Source: Luzula sylvatica (lineage: Eukaryota; Streptophyta; Magnoliopsida; Poales; Juncaceae). From it: a stretch of DNA of 64,000 nt. Shown in pieces: positions 11,806 to 23,135 of the stretch (positions are counted from its first letter, which is position 1; the number at the start of each line of letters is the position of its first letter). Location: assembly GCA_946800325.1 (NCBI GenBank), contig OX326960.1:23179150-23243149 (forward strand), in the 5' to 3' direction. The notes beneath the pieces are model-generated. The model ran no database searches. It was not told the origin of the DNA and saw nothing but the letters and a program-made list of their open reading frames with translations. Position numbers and translations under genes: made by a program.

Positions 11806-12897
11806 ATGGATTTTCGCGACGAAAGGATGACTCTTAGAGAATGGCAAGAAGAAACGATGTACCAAGCAAGGACAGATTTGCAATACGGTCTTTTCGAGCA
11901 CGACGAACCGATGAGTTGGTTAAACGAGGCGAAATCTTTTCTACGAATCGAGCACCCAAGACCTCTCGACAATAATCTCTTCTTCAACCACTCCTCCTCG
12001 TTGGAGTCGAGGGATGAAATGTTGGACTCTCAAAGAGATTACCAAGATTTCTACACGCCAACCATCTTTCAACACGATGATCCATTCTATCTTCCGTATC
12101 CTCTCCAAGATGAACCGTTCTATCAAAACGATTTTCCGTATCCTCTCCAAGATGAAACCCAACTCGAGTCGACTCAAAGCGAACCTTCTCCAACAAACGA
12201 AGAACTCCACAAACTCACCTCGATGATGGAAACCATGATGTCAATGATGAAAGATCAAGGGCAAGAATTAAATGTGATTAAACAAGAAATAGTAACATCG
12301 AATCAACAAATTGAAAATCTAGAAGTGTTCATTTGTGATTTAAGAGTTGAGTTGGACCAACTCAAACTTGAGAACAAACGTAATGAAGAAATCCCTCCCC
12401 GAATAGAAGAATACGATGAACCAAGTGTGGGGGAGTACGAAGAAATCTCGATCAATCACGAAAATTCCGAATTCTCGAACACGCAAATCGATGAAATTTC
12501 AAACGAAGTTGAAGATCTCAAAACCGAATCTCATGAACTCTCAAAAGGTGAAAATGTTTCAATTCCAGATTTAATTAAAACAAACAAGAATTTCGATACT
12601 TCTAATGAAAAAAATTGTCTCTCTTTTGTAGAAGTTTCGAAAAGGCGTAGCAATTTCGACGAGCTCACGCCGCTCACAACACCGCTTCAACAAGACCCGT
12701 ATCTCTCACATGGCGGTCTATTCTCAAAAGATCGAGACGTGATGAATCTCCTTTCGAAGAACGATAAATCAACAATCACGCACGACGAACTCGAGAACTA
12801 TAGAACTTCTCTCCCATCCCTGACGAAAACTACGCGCAAAGGCGGTCGAAAAGCCGCCATCCACGATAGCACGACGCACGATCTCGAGTTCGGATAA
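11806..12897 (+). CDS. Uncharacterised 363-residue frame of the LARD-like element
   Basis: A long intact frame begins MDFRDERMTLREWQEET, 43 bp after the hAT MITE's right target duplication. It is acidic and hydrophilic. Residues about 134-205 (KLTSMMETMMSMMKDQGQEL and on to QLKLENKRNEE) look like a coiled coil. An earlier tandem repeat reads PYPLQDE twice near residues 98-115. No gag zinc knuckle, protease or RT motif is seen. Some Tat/Ogre elements carry an extra frame upstream of gag; this could be its counterpart or a gag remnant, which is inference. The frame is open despite diverged LTRs and a MITE upstream. Confidence 0.55.
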   Translation: MDFRDERMTLREWQEETMYQARTDLQYGLFEHDEPMSWLNEAKSFLRIEHPRPLDNNLFFNHSSSLESRDEMLDSQRDYQDFYTPTIFQHDDPFYLPYPLQDEPFYQNDFPYPLQDETQLESTQSEPSPTNEELHKLTSMMETMMSMMKDQGQELNVIKQEIVTSNQQIENLEVFICDLRVELDQLKLENKRNEEIPPRIEEYDEPSVGEYEEISINHENSEFSNTQIDEISNEVEDLKTESHELSKGENVSIPDLIKTNKNFDTSNEKNCLSFVEVSKRRSNFDELTPLTTPLQQDPYLSHGGLFSKDRDVMNLLSKNDKSTITHDELENYRTSLPSLTKTTRKGGRKAAIHDSTTHDLEFG

Positions 12898-13599
12898 CCA
12901 AACGGCGTCGAGCTCGAGACGAAAAAAACAAGAGCGCTTGCGGGAGGCAACCCGACCAATTAGGTTTTTTCTTTCCTTACTCTTTTTCATTTTTTCGCTT
13001 TTTTCTCGTTTTTCTATCTTTTCTCTTTTGTCTCTTTTTTGTACGAATTTTTCTTGATGATTTTCATTTTTTTTCTTTTTTCTCTTTTCACACGAAAATT
13101 ATGTGCATGAGGACACGCACTAGTTTAAGTGTGGGGGGGTATTTTTGTAATATAATATTTGTAAAAAATAAAATAAAAAAAATTAAAAAAAAAATGATAA
13201 GCTCTAAAATATAATTGTTTTAACCTCACTTTTGAACTCATCGTGTTCTTAAAGTGTGTTGAAATGAAATTTGGGGTTTTGAGAAATGATGAAAAATTTT
13301 GAAATTTTAAAACAAAACTTTTTGTCGAAAATGCCATGAACAAAAAAAAAATATTTTAATTCTCGTTTAACTAACCAAAAATAAATTCATGATGTTTTTA
13401 AAATCATAAATACTCTCTTATCCCACGTCTTATGCAAAATATGTGTCTTTTTAAAATATTATATAGATCTTAATGTACAAAAGAAAACTTTTATTTTGGA
13501 AAACAACGAATTTAAAAATTCTACCCTATGATCTATCTTACTTTGAAATAAACATCGAATTTCTGACACCGTGCCCATTAGACAATTTTAGAAAAATAA

Positions 13600-13745
13600 A
13601 AAAAAGAATAAAAAAAAAAGAAAGATCTAAAAGATCTAAATAAAAAAAAAGAAAGATCTAAAAGATCTAAATAAAAAAAAGAAAGATCGAAACGATCTAA
13701 ATAAAAAGAGAAAGATCAAAAAGATCTAAATAAAAAAAAAAGAAT
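13600..13745. repeat. Minisatellite, AAAGATCTAAA-type unit
   Basis: About four imperfect copies of a roughly 33-36-bp unit built from AAAGAAAGATCTAAAAGATC and an A-rich spacer, in the 3' non-coding interior of the LTR element. No other gene is visible between 12900 and 14193. Confidence 0.8.
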
Positions 13746-14179
13746 AAAGAAAAGAAATAAGTGCAAAATGCACAAGTTTTTCTAAAATTTGCACAAAGTG
13801 CATCCGTTTAATGGATAACACGTGTCATCGAGATTCGTTTATTAAAGTAAATAGAACTTTTTGTTTAAAATATAGGGATTTGTTGGGGCAAACAATTTTG
13901 TTACCTTTTCAAAATTTTGGTGATTAATTTGTAACTTTTGATTTATATAATATTTTAAACCGTATAAGTATTTTGTATCGGAATTGGGATAAGAAAGTGA
14001 CCTTGATTTCTAAAACAAATTGAATAATTCCTTTATTATAAAATATAAATATATATGTATCTCATGTAAATAAATATCTAAAAATTTCGTGGCATTTAGA
14101 TTTTAAGTTTTACCAAAAAGAATTTAACTGATCTCAAACCCTAAAAAGTAATTCAATATACTTGAGGACAAGTATGGTT

Positions 14180-14193
14180 TAAGTGTGGGGGTT
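14180..14193 (+). other. Polypurine-tract candidate
   Basis: AAGTGTGGGGGTTT directly before the 3' LTR. A near copy, AAGTGTGGGGGGG, occurs at about 13127-13139, so the interior holds two such sites. G-rich tracts at this place prime plus-strand DNA synthesis in LTR elements. Confidence 0.55.
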
Positions 14194-16495
14194 TGTAACG
14201 AGCATAATTAAGCACATTTTTAGGGTTTAAAACCATGCAAAATAATGATAAATAAACATAAAAACATGCTATAATCTTTATATTCAACAATTCTTGAGGA
14301 AAATACTTTAATGATGAATTTGTGTTTATTTCAGGTAAAAAAGGCCAAATTTCCACAAATAAATCCCATGGCTGAATTCCTCTCGTCGAGACGAGCGTTT
14401 TCGATATAAAGATCATGCTATTTGGTGGAAGGACGAGAAAGTCGCAAAATCTCTGATGAAACGGGTCACAAATCCTCTTCCATTGACCCGTTACACAATT
14501 GGCTACACAGAAACCTCTGCATCCAATCCTGCCAACCCATAAACTCAACTCACCACACAGAAGGCCACATAGGGTCATTACTGACTCATTTCACGAGATG
14601 AGATGAAGTCAAGAGTCAAAAGTCATGCCTGATCCTCTGCGACGAGGAGATCACGTGACCCACACTAAATACTCCTTCTCCCTCTCTATCAACATCCTTT
14701 CACGAGTCTCTACACAGTGTGAGCCACAGAAGATCCCTCCAGGCCGTTCAAACGGATTCGTTTGGCTCCAAGCTCCGTACTCTCTTCTCCATTTCACCAA
14801 AACAGTACTCTCCGCTTTGCAATTGCTTTAGTAAATAACGAAGCAAAATTCATCTGCAATTCTAACCCTAGAATTCACTGGAGAGGACTTCGCCTCTCTC
14901 AAATAAACAGCGACATGGCTGTTACGAGCTCGAGCTCACCGTACGAGCGACGTGGCTCGTTTCTCTCTCCTCCAGCCACGTCGTAACTATCCTGGGACCC
15001 TCTACCACCTCTCTCTCCTCTCAGTCGCGATCAGAAATGGATCATCCAGTCAATCTGAGGCTATAAAACGAGCCCGATACCTCAACTCTAAAACAACCCT
15101 TTTCGAGCGGCCTTTTGGCCCTCTCTCTTCTCTATCACCCTCTCTGATACTCCCTCACCTCTCTCCATTGTTGGTTTGAGCAAGACTTTCGAGTTTTGCT
15201 CAGGTCAGATCATCATCACCCAAGTGCTGACCCAATCTCCTCCCTCTCCCCATTCTAGTCTCAATTGAACCTCTCTACACCACCATACCCACTCCCAGAA
15301 GGTGTCTCAAGCATCAATTAGATTGATTCAAGCCCAAGCTTCGAGCTTTCTCAGTTTGGCTTCGTGACAGAATCAATCTCCGCCATTAGAGACTTTCGAG
15401 CTCCTTCTATCCCTCCTGGCAGCTTCATTGGGGTGACAACAGACCATAGGAGCTAGCCAGATCATCTCCACCTCCTTCTCCAACCTCCATTCTCAGATTT
15501 GGTACCTTCTCTCCAAGTTGGATATTTTTGATATTTTAGAACTTTGTTTAAGTTGTTCTTAGATTCAATTCAGTTGTTTAAGTTGTTTGTTGAAAGAATT
15601 TGATCTCATTCCCCCCTTCTTTTACTTGTTATTTGTTGAATTGTGTGAATTGTTTGCTTGAATCAAGATTTAGTTCATCATTTCTGCCTTTATTCTGAAC
15701 TGTTTTTAATATTAGTTTATAAGCATTTCTAGATCTGTTTGCATCTCATAAAAATATGTTTATTAATCTTGGATCTCTCTAGTTTATGTACAAATTTGTT
15801 TCACCTAATTTCATGCATTTTCCTAATTGTTCTGCATTTTCAAAGTTGAAGCATTTAATCTCTGATTTTCTGTTCTGTGTTAATTCGAAAATATAAATAA
15901 AATAGTTTTAGATCTGATAAAAACTCATAAAAATAGTTTTCTGAATCCTTATGATGTCTAGTTTAATTAGTAATTTAGTTCATGTCATTTCATCCATTTT
16001 CCTATTTGTTTAGATCTAATCATTTCCTCTCTGTGTTTTCTGACCAGTAATTAGTCTTGCATTTTTAGTTAATTGATTATTGCATATAAAAATCTATAAA
16101 AAATATATTGTCTTTTTTCCTTGATTATTGATCTGTGATAAAAGTTTCAAACAATTTGGAGTTTTAATTTGAGCTGTAAAAATTATTAAAGTTGAACTAT
16201 TTCTGTGATCGAGTTTCTGAACACCCTTTGTTTGAGGAATTTTTATAATTAATTGGCTGGATAAAAAGTGCTGAAAATTGGAACATAGTCTATGTCAGTG
16301 TTGAACTTGTTGTGTGCAATTTAGGATAATTTTTGAGACTGTGAAAGTTGAATTAGAACATTAAACTCTAGAATTACCGTAATCTCCCTGTGGATCGATA
16401 CCCTAACTTGCCATTTTGCTAAGTTTAGGAAGAAATTAAATATTGTTGAATTACTCAAATTAAGAAATAAACGACGCTTAAATTTCGAGTTTTCA
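14194..16495 (+). repeat. 3' LTR of the LARD-like element
   Basis: Pairs with the 5' LTR. A TATA-like GCTATAAAAC lies near 15060. The part about 14500-15080 aligns only loosely with the 5' LTR, whereas about 15097-15525 is almost identical to 9655-10083. Confidence 0.9.
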
Positions 16496-17389
16496 ACAGT
16501 CGAAATCATGTTAAAAAACACTATAATGAAACCCTAAATTTTATCAAGAATTGAGAGAAACAAACAAAAAAAATACCAGTAAACTCAGATGAGGCGAGGA
16601 AGTGGTCGCAGGTCACTGGATCCTCTCAGACGAGGCGAGGAGAGGCGAGGAAGTGGCTTGGCTGCCAGTGTGGTCCAGCGCGAGAGCACAAGAGAGGAGG
16701 GAGAGTAGACCCAGTAAACTCAAATTGACAGAAAAAAACCCAAATTCAGCAATTAAACAATTGAAGCCATAATTAAACAATTCAAACTCCAAATCAACAA
16801 TTAAAATCATAATTCAACAATTAAAACCCAAATTCAGCAATAATGACAAAAATCGTAACCCTAATTCTGCATTTTCCCAAATTGAAATCCGAATTCAACA
16901 ATTTACTACGAAAAAAACTGAAAAAAGAAAAGAAAAACACAAAATTACCAGATGCAAGAGATCCGGAGCTGAAATCCCAACTGAAACCGCCGTCGTCCCT
17001 TCTCCATTCCTCCTCTGATGTAGCCGCGAGCCGAGAAAGATAGATCCAGAGCAAAAACCCTAGCGGAGAGAGAGACATAGTAGGAGAAGCTGAGAGAGAG
17101 AGAGCACGAGAGAGGCAGATCCGCGAGCCGAGAGAGACATATCCGAGAGACAGAGCGGGAGAAGTTGAGAGAGAAAGCACGAGAGAGAGGGATGGAGAGT
17201 CTTCTCGGGTTAACCCTAGCGGAGAGAGAGAGAGGGAAAGGGAGAGCGAGCACGAGAGAGAGCACGAGAGAGAGAGAGAGGGAGAGCGAGCGGAAAAAGA
17301 AAGAGAGAAGAGAGTGCTGGCGAGGGAAAAATAGAGAGAAGGGGGAGGTTTTGGGGCGGTAGAGTTTGGGGCGGGCCGACCAAATAGAG

Positions 17390-17893
17390 CATTGGGGCGG
17401 GGATTTATTGGGGCGGGCAGCTGCAAATATTTGTTGGGACGGGAATTTATTGGGGCGGGCAGTTACAAATGCTTGTTGGGGTGGTTTTATCTTTTGGGGC
17501 GGGCCGACCCAAATTTTAGGGTCGGGCGGACCCAAATAAAAGACGTCCCAACAACACTATTGGGGCGGTTTTATCTTTTGGGGCGGGCCGACCCAAATTT
17601 TAGGGTCGGGCGGACCCAAATAAAAGACGTCCCAACAACACTATTGGGGCGGTACTTTCATATTGGGGCGGGCCGACCCAAATTTTAGGGTCGGGCGGAC
17701 CCAAATAAAAGACGTCCCAACAACACTATTGGGGCGGTACTTTCATATTGGGGCGGGCCGACCCAAATTTTTGAACTTAATGGGGCGTCTGACCCTGTTT
17801 TGACCGACCCAAACTTCTTTTTGGAACTGGCCGACCCAATAATAGCTCAAAATTAGGGGCGGCCCGACCCTAAAAAACTATTGTGTTGTAGTG
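17390..17893. repeat. Right subterminal array of the CACTA element (84-85-bp unit)
   Basis: Units begin near 17478, 17562, 17646 and 17731, a period of 84-85 bp, about 3.5 copies. Each contains TTGGGGCGG, GGGGCGGGCCGACCC and GGGTCGGGCGGACCC, so opposing motifs can pair. Single motifs continue to the terminal inverted repeat. Upstream, 17050-17340 is GA-rich low-complexity DNA; translations of it are not genes. Confidence 0.85.
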
Positions 17894-18543
17894 AGATAAT
17901 CGGGAAGTAAGAGAAAGACTAGGAAGAAAAACAAATGTATCATCGGGAATTCAGCTTCGACAACTAACTCTCAAGATCACGGCGCCCCCGATTTCAAAAA
18001 TGAATAAGGTATACGTATAGGCCCCTTCATAATATTAGTTTATCATATCAAGATTAAATAAAAGTAAATCAAACTAACAATTAAAAATCGATCGGTTGTA
18101 TGTATTGGAAACTCATTTTTGCATATTGGATATTGCCTTTAGTTGGCTCTTATATGGAAAATTAATATTTTAGCATCATTTTTCAAAAATGAGTGTAAAT
18201 TCACTATATTAAAAATGAATATTGTGTTAGCTAAATATCATTGTTTTAAATAGTGATGCAGTGTGTCGTAGTGCTTTGGATGTGATTTATATATAATTTA
18301 TGTAATCATAGGCTATGACATCGTTATTTGGTTGATTACGGTATGACATTTTAGATGTGATTTTCGTTATTCCACGTTATAGAAATAATATTATGTCGGT
18401 ATTTAGTTGATTGCTAAATATATGTTGCAAACTCACGTAAGAATATACTAGTAATTAAGTAAAATCTACTATATATATTATATTGAGAAGTGTTTGCAAG
18501 TGTATCACCTCATGAAAATACTATATATCAATTTAAAAAGAGT

Positions 18544-18614
18544 AATGATACAGACCACACCTCACGTGGCAATTCGTGGTCAATTCTTGGGTAAAAGTTG
18601 TGGTCTGTATCATT
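18544..18614. mobile_element. Short MITE/foldback with 16-bp inverted ends
   Basis: AATGATACAGACCACA and its inverse TGTGGTCTGTATCATT bound a 71-bp insert that can fold on itself. The interior has a further CACGTGG. No target duplication is clear, so the family is open. Confidence 0.6.
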
Positions 18615-18969
18615 TCTGATTTAAAAAAAATGTTTGGGAGAAAGTTATGATCAATTATTTTCATTTTAAGAACTCAAGTCCTTAGCGCAATGCAAGAAAC
18701 ATCTATGTCATATCTAAATTGAATGGTTGATAATAAACATATATTTTCACCTGTCAAGTGACATTCACTAAGTGGTTCAAAAAAGGATATGATCTCAAAA
18801 TCAATAAATTATTGTCACGTAACAAGTGAGTATAAATTCGGAAAAAAATAAGATCATATCAAGGCTTGAAAGCTCAAGGAAAAAATATGTTGGCCTAACA
18901 TGTCTAGTATAGTTCAAAATGATCAGTGATTCTAAATACGAAGGGATAAATATGTAAGGAAATTAATGA

Positions 18970-20296
18970 TCGTCAAATTTACCAACCCCTTATTTTGGAC
19001 CCATCTTTATGCAATTTCCTCATGCCACCTCATCACAACTCATGCCACATCATCACAATTATTTCAACCATTAGATTATGATATGTGACAATATATCAAC
19101 CATAGATTAATTTTTGATTTTGTGTGATTATGTTTTATTTGTAGATATTTATGTGTCCCTTATTTTACACATACTTTTAAGCAATTTTAGAAGGCCACAT
19201 CACCTTACACTGATGACGTGTCAAAATATTATTTGTTAGGTTCATGTTGAACCAATTGTATTTGATTTTGAATTTTTTCACAATATGTTACATGATCAAT
19301 TGTGAATACAAATAGAATGTGAAGAGTTTAAATATCTAACATTAATAAATTAATATATAATATCATAGATACATCAAATATTGTTAGTATTTTCATAATA
19401 TAATTTCAAAAAATTAAGAAATATATTCGCTTGAATTTTGTCTTTATTTTGAGATCCATATTATCATATATTTAATATTTTTCTCTAACTTAAAATTATG
19501 AAAACAACTATGTAAAAAAATATATAAAAATAAATACAATTACATTAATGACATGTAAGCCTAATAATAATTATTTTTAAAACTATAATTGATAAAAATT
19601 GCACATACTACTAAGTATGTTATTATCATATATTCAATATTTTTCTCTAACATAAAATTATGAAAACAATTATGTAAAAAAAAAATATAAAAAAAATATA
19701 ATTACATTAATGACTTATAATCCTTATTATTATTATTTTTAAACATATAATTGAAAAAATTACACATCCTAATTATTATTATTATTTTTAAAATAATTAT
19801 GTTATATTTGTATTTTTACTTAAAACAGTTTCATGTTAATCTCTAAAAAAAATAATGAAATATATTTATTTACTAAACACAAATAATTTCTTTAACTTAT
19901 ATAATATTTTTCAATAATAAACATGAAACATAAAAAATTATCAGACACAAATAATTTTTTTAAACTTTTACAATGTTATTATTCTTAATTTTAGATATGA
20001 AAATTTAGAATATCATATGGTTTTGATTTTTGTTTATGTCCACCCATGTTGTTTTATTATTTTATAGTGACATTTATTATTTTTTGTATATGTTGTATTA
20101 AAATACTAAATAAATATTTCGCAATGTGTCATATTAAAAAATAATATAATAATTTTGTCATAATCAAATTTCCTTAATTAATATGATATTTATTTTTATA
20201 AAGCCTTATATTTTATCCCGAAAAATCATAACTATATATTATGTGTATAGTAAATCAAATGAAACAAACCGCCGCGAAGCGCGGGTAATCTCCTAG
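18970..20296 (+). mobile_element. Helitron A
   Basis: The 3' end shows a GC-rich hairpin (CCGCGAAGCGCGG, about 20272-20284) followed 8 bp later by CTAG and a host T, the Helitron signature. The 5' end is inferred from the paralogous empty site near 1715, where the flanks AATTAATGA and TAGTAC join; the element then starts TC. It is AT-rich, with no Rep/helicase frame. A repeated block (about 19440-19560 and 19620-19720) lies inside. A diverged relative occupies 61.86-64.0 kb. Confidence 0.8.
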
Positions 20297-20598
20297 TAGT
20301 ACTCACGGTACATAGTATACTTTAACACTCCAAATTAACTTCGATTTTCTTCATTCATGAACATAGTTTTTGTGGTTCGTCGGTTTGTAATTTTTGGACA
20401 CTTGTCAAACCTTGTTAAAACTATCTTTCTCAATATTTCACATTCACATTCATGCTCAAACGAGCTTTGCATACATTATGATAAAAATAATAGGGACGAC
20501 CCCACAACACAGTGAAAGTACAGTTATGTGTACAACAAGTGCTTCTAGAAGATAATTTCTCTTAATTGTTGTAAAAGACAAAGAGCTCGTATATGAAG

Positions 20599-20621
20599 CC
20601 CCCCCCCCCCCCCCCCCCCCC
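20599..20621. repeat. Poly-C run (23 bp)
   Basis: Twenty-three uninterrupted C residues, a possible G4/i-motif former and a sequencing-error hotspot. Confidence 0.95.
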
Positions 20622-20818
20622 ATTTTCCCACGGTGAATCTGCATCACGTCAAACATTAATTGGGGGGCACATTAACAACCCCAAAGTTCCCCCTCTATAT
20701 AGGAACTCATTTTTGCCTCCAATTAACTCGGCCCCGGATTAATCGTTAATTGGGGTCCGACCCATATATATACCAAAAACCCTAAACACTCTCTCTCCTC
20801 TCTCATTTTTTAGCCGCC

Positions 20819-20821
20819 ACC

Positions 20822-20888
<67 letters not shown>
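20819..20888. repeat. (CT)n microsatellite
   Basis: About 70 bp of CT dinucleotides just after AGCCGCCAC, in a promoter/leader-like context. Confidence 0.95.
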
Positions 20889-20892
<4 letters not shown>

Positions 20893-22764
20893 CCCACATA
20901 AATCTTACTTTTCTCGCTCACATGCACGATTGAGGCCGATTTCAAGGCGATTGCAACCGATTTCAGAATGAAATACGCGAGATTTCGTGATTTTTTTAGG
21001 GTTTTCGAGTTTGTGTGATTTCCTAAGCGACGGCTTGCGGGTTTTGTGATTTTTGTGTGGGTTTCATATGATTTTCGATTTTTTGTTAACCCTAGTTAAC
21101 TGATTTGTTGAGTGATTTGTTGGTTTGTGTTTTTTTTGCTTCATTTGCAAGTGATTTGTTGATTCGAGGGTTAATTTCGAAGGTTATTTTTGACGTTTTT
21201 CTCTAATTTTTTTTTCAGATCTGTTTTTTTTATTCGATTTTTGTACCAGATTTGTTCCGATCTGTTAATTTTGAGGATTTTAATTGGAGAATTTTTGTCG
21301 ATTTCATGTTTATTTCTCAGATTTTGGGTTTATTTTCAATTATTCCCTTGGTTTTCATCTTGTTGTTGTTGATTTCCTGTTTGTGCTTAGATTTATTGAA
21401 ATCTAGCATTATTTTTGTCGAAAATCGACTATTTTTTTTGCTAAATTTGTTAGGGTTCGTTGAAATCCATTGTTGTTTGGTCCAAAATCACCGTTTTTTC
21501 TGATATTTGTTGAAATGGATTTATTTGGACCAGATCTGGATTTGCTGCTTTGATAATTTTTCGAATTCATGATTAATGGTTAATTTGTATAATTTTCAGA
21601 TCTAGTATGATCTAGATTTGCTGAATTTTGTTCCTGGTTAAAATTGATTATATTTCATTTACTAATTTGTATTTTTTATAAAATTAATTGAAGACTATTT
21701 GATGGTTTATTGTAATTGATAATTAATTGGCAAATTTTATTCATGGTGTAATGTAATTGATGAGTAATTTGGTATGTATGAATTGTCAAATTTGGTATGT
21801 ATGAATTGATGAGTAATTGTCAAATTTGGTATGTATGTATTTACCTTTTAATTTGGTATTTTGAATATATTTAATTGAAAATTGTCATTACTAATGGTTA
21901 ATTTGGTATGATAATTAACTGCAAATTGGGTATAAATATTGAACCTATTTATTTTGGAATCTGAAATTCGAAAGATTGAATTTTGAATTCAAGATTAATT
22001 AACTGTTAATTTGGTATTATTAATTAACTGCTAATTATATTTTGAATATATTTATTAAATTGATTAAGTTAATGGCACAGTAAAAAAATGTATGAAATTG
22101 ATGATTTATTGGTTAAGTTAATGGCCAAAATATTTATGATCTATTAACAATTATCATATGAAATTGATTAAGTTAATGGCCAAAATATAATTGTATTAAG
22201 TGATAATAGCTAATTTTAACTGTTAGAATACATTTAAAAAAAAAAACTAAAATGATTAATTATTAATGAAAGTGTGTTAAAAAATTATGTTAATTAATGT
22301 GTAATTCAAAAAAATTTGAAACTGTTAATATTTACATACATAAATTATGTTAAAATTTGAAAATGATTAATTAATGTTAATTTACATACATTAATTATAT
22401 TTATGTTGTTAGTATTATAATTATTAATTATGTTGTTAATTATTGTTAAATATTATTATAGTTTTCAATTCTATTAACTGTTAATTGAAATGTGTTGATG
22501 GGACTGTTAATTGCATTGTTTGGAACTGTTAATTGGAAGTTTGGATTCTCTATAAAAATTGAGAGGTAAATTGGAGCCACGGATTAACAATCAATCGGTG
22601 ACGTCATGCTGACTCAATGTGGACATTTGTATGCTCTCTCTCACTTTCTCATTCCCGACACTCTCAATATTTTATTTCTTCCAAACCGTGTACTTTGCAC
22701 GTCTCATAATTCCCCCTCCCATTAATTTTAGAATACAAGGGATATGGTGAGGCCACGTCGGCGT

Positions 22765-22880
22765 ACTGTTCACCCCCCGTTACTGTTCATGCTGTTCCCT
22801 ACTGGTTATACGGTACTGTTCACACCGACACTGTTCACATACTGTTCAACCGAGCACTGTTCATCCCGGTTACTGTTCAT
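22765..22880. repeat. ACTGTTCA motif cluster
   Basis: Eight copies of ACTGTTCA(C/T) or close variants in 115 bp, separated by short CCCCG, CCGA or GGTT spacers. Function unknown. Confidence 0.75.
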
Positions 22881-22910
22881 TTTTTTTTTTTTTTAAATTT
22901 AATTTTATTT

Positions 22911-23135
22911 GACATATATCTTGTGTTCTAAATAAAATATTTGAATTTTTCATCGTATTAATAAATATAATTGACATATGTCTTGTGTTCTAAATAAAAT
23001 ATTTGAATTTTTCATCGTATTAATAAATATAATTGACATATGTCTTGTGTTCTAAATAAAATATTTGAATTTTTCTTCGTATTAATAAATATAATTGACA
23101 TATGCCTTGTGTTCTAAATAAAATATTTGAATTTA
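22911..23135. repeat. 62-bp tandem repeat, about 3.6 copies
   Basis: The phrase TTGTGTTCTAAATAAAATAT begins at about 22921, 22983, 23045 and 23107, a fixed 62-bp period with few differences. A fifth partial copy lies near 23315-23360. Confidence 0.9.

Larger units (their letters stand above)
8749..16495 (+). mobile_element. Non-autonomous (LARD-like) LTR retrotransposon, 7.75 kb
   Basis: LTRs at 8749-11040 and 14194-16495 (2.29 and 2.30 kb) begin TGTAACGAGC and end GAGTTTTCA. A perfect 5-bp target duplication ACAGT lies at 8744-8748 and 16496-16500. The primer-binding site TGGCGCCGCTGCCGGGGA follows the 5' LTR by two bases, and a G-rich tract precedes the 3' LTR. The 3.15-kb interior holds one 363-codon frame and no protease, RT, RNase H or integrase, so it depends on another element in trans. 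Long LTRs, a non-pol interior and this tRNA-Arg-like PBS recall Ty3/gypsy Tat/Ogre-related elements; that lineage is inferred. It is inserted in the CACTA element. Confidence 0.9.
6888..17893. mobile_element. CACTA-type DNA transposon, 11.0 kb including nested insertions
   Basis: Ends are CACTACAACACA at 6888 and its inverse TGTGTTGTAGTG at 17893, a 12-bp terminal inverted repeat starting with the diagnostic CACTA. The 3-bp target duplication AGA is at 6885-6887 and 17894-17896. Subterminal zones are packed with GGGTCGG/CCGACCC and GGGGCGG motifs in both orientations, as expected of transposase-binding repeats. After removal of the LTR insertion (8749-16500) about 3.25 kb remains. No TNPD or TNPA transposase reading frame is visible, so it is non-autonomous; minus-strand lipase-like exon relics suggest gene capture. 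Confidence 0.92.
6780..18535 (+). pseudogene. Decayed second copy of the B3 locus (exon 2 relic split by the CACTA element)
   Basis: Bases 6780-6887 align with the end of B3 intron 1 and the start of exon 2 (acceptor ACCAG then GTACAA). After the CACTA insertion the copy resumes at 17897 with the rest of exon 2 (ATCGGGAATTCAGCTTCGAC against ACTTGGAATTCAGCTTCGAC), then intron 2 to about 18185. It then jumps to the gene's 3' flank (18190-18535 matching 6063-6360), so exons 3-7 are deleted; exon 1 is missing too. It cannot encode a B3 protein. The comparison also confirms the CACTA insertion site: joining the flanks rebuilds the paralogous sequence. Confidence 0.85.
20551..22604. other. Unclassified 2-kb insertion in the third B3 copy
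   Basis: This block is absent from the intact locus. Its left part looks like a plant promoter and leader: TATATATACC near 20766, then CT-rich DNA. Then comes a T-rich segment resembling a first intron, and AT-rich DNA with repeated TTTGGTATG motifs to 22100. Both ends have ATTAAC-type repeats, but no terminal inverted repeat or target duplication was established. Open frames (21190-21503) lack coding character. It may be a captured 5' gene end or a worn transposon. Confidence 0.45.

Noticed and set aside
16821..17535. Ser/Leu-rich minus-strand frames of about 200 codons
   Set aside because: Translations of a GA/CT low-complexity stretch of the CACTA element; two frames overlap and neither shows a domain.
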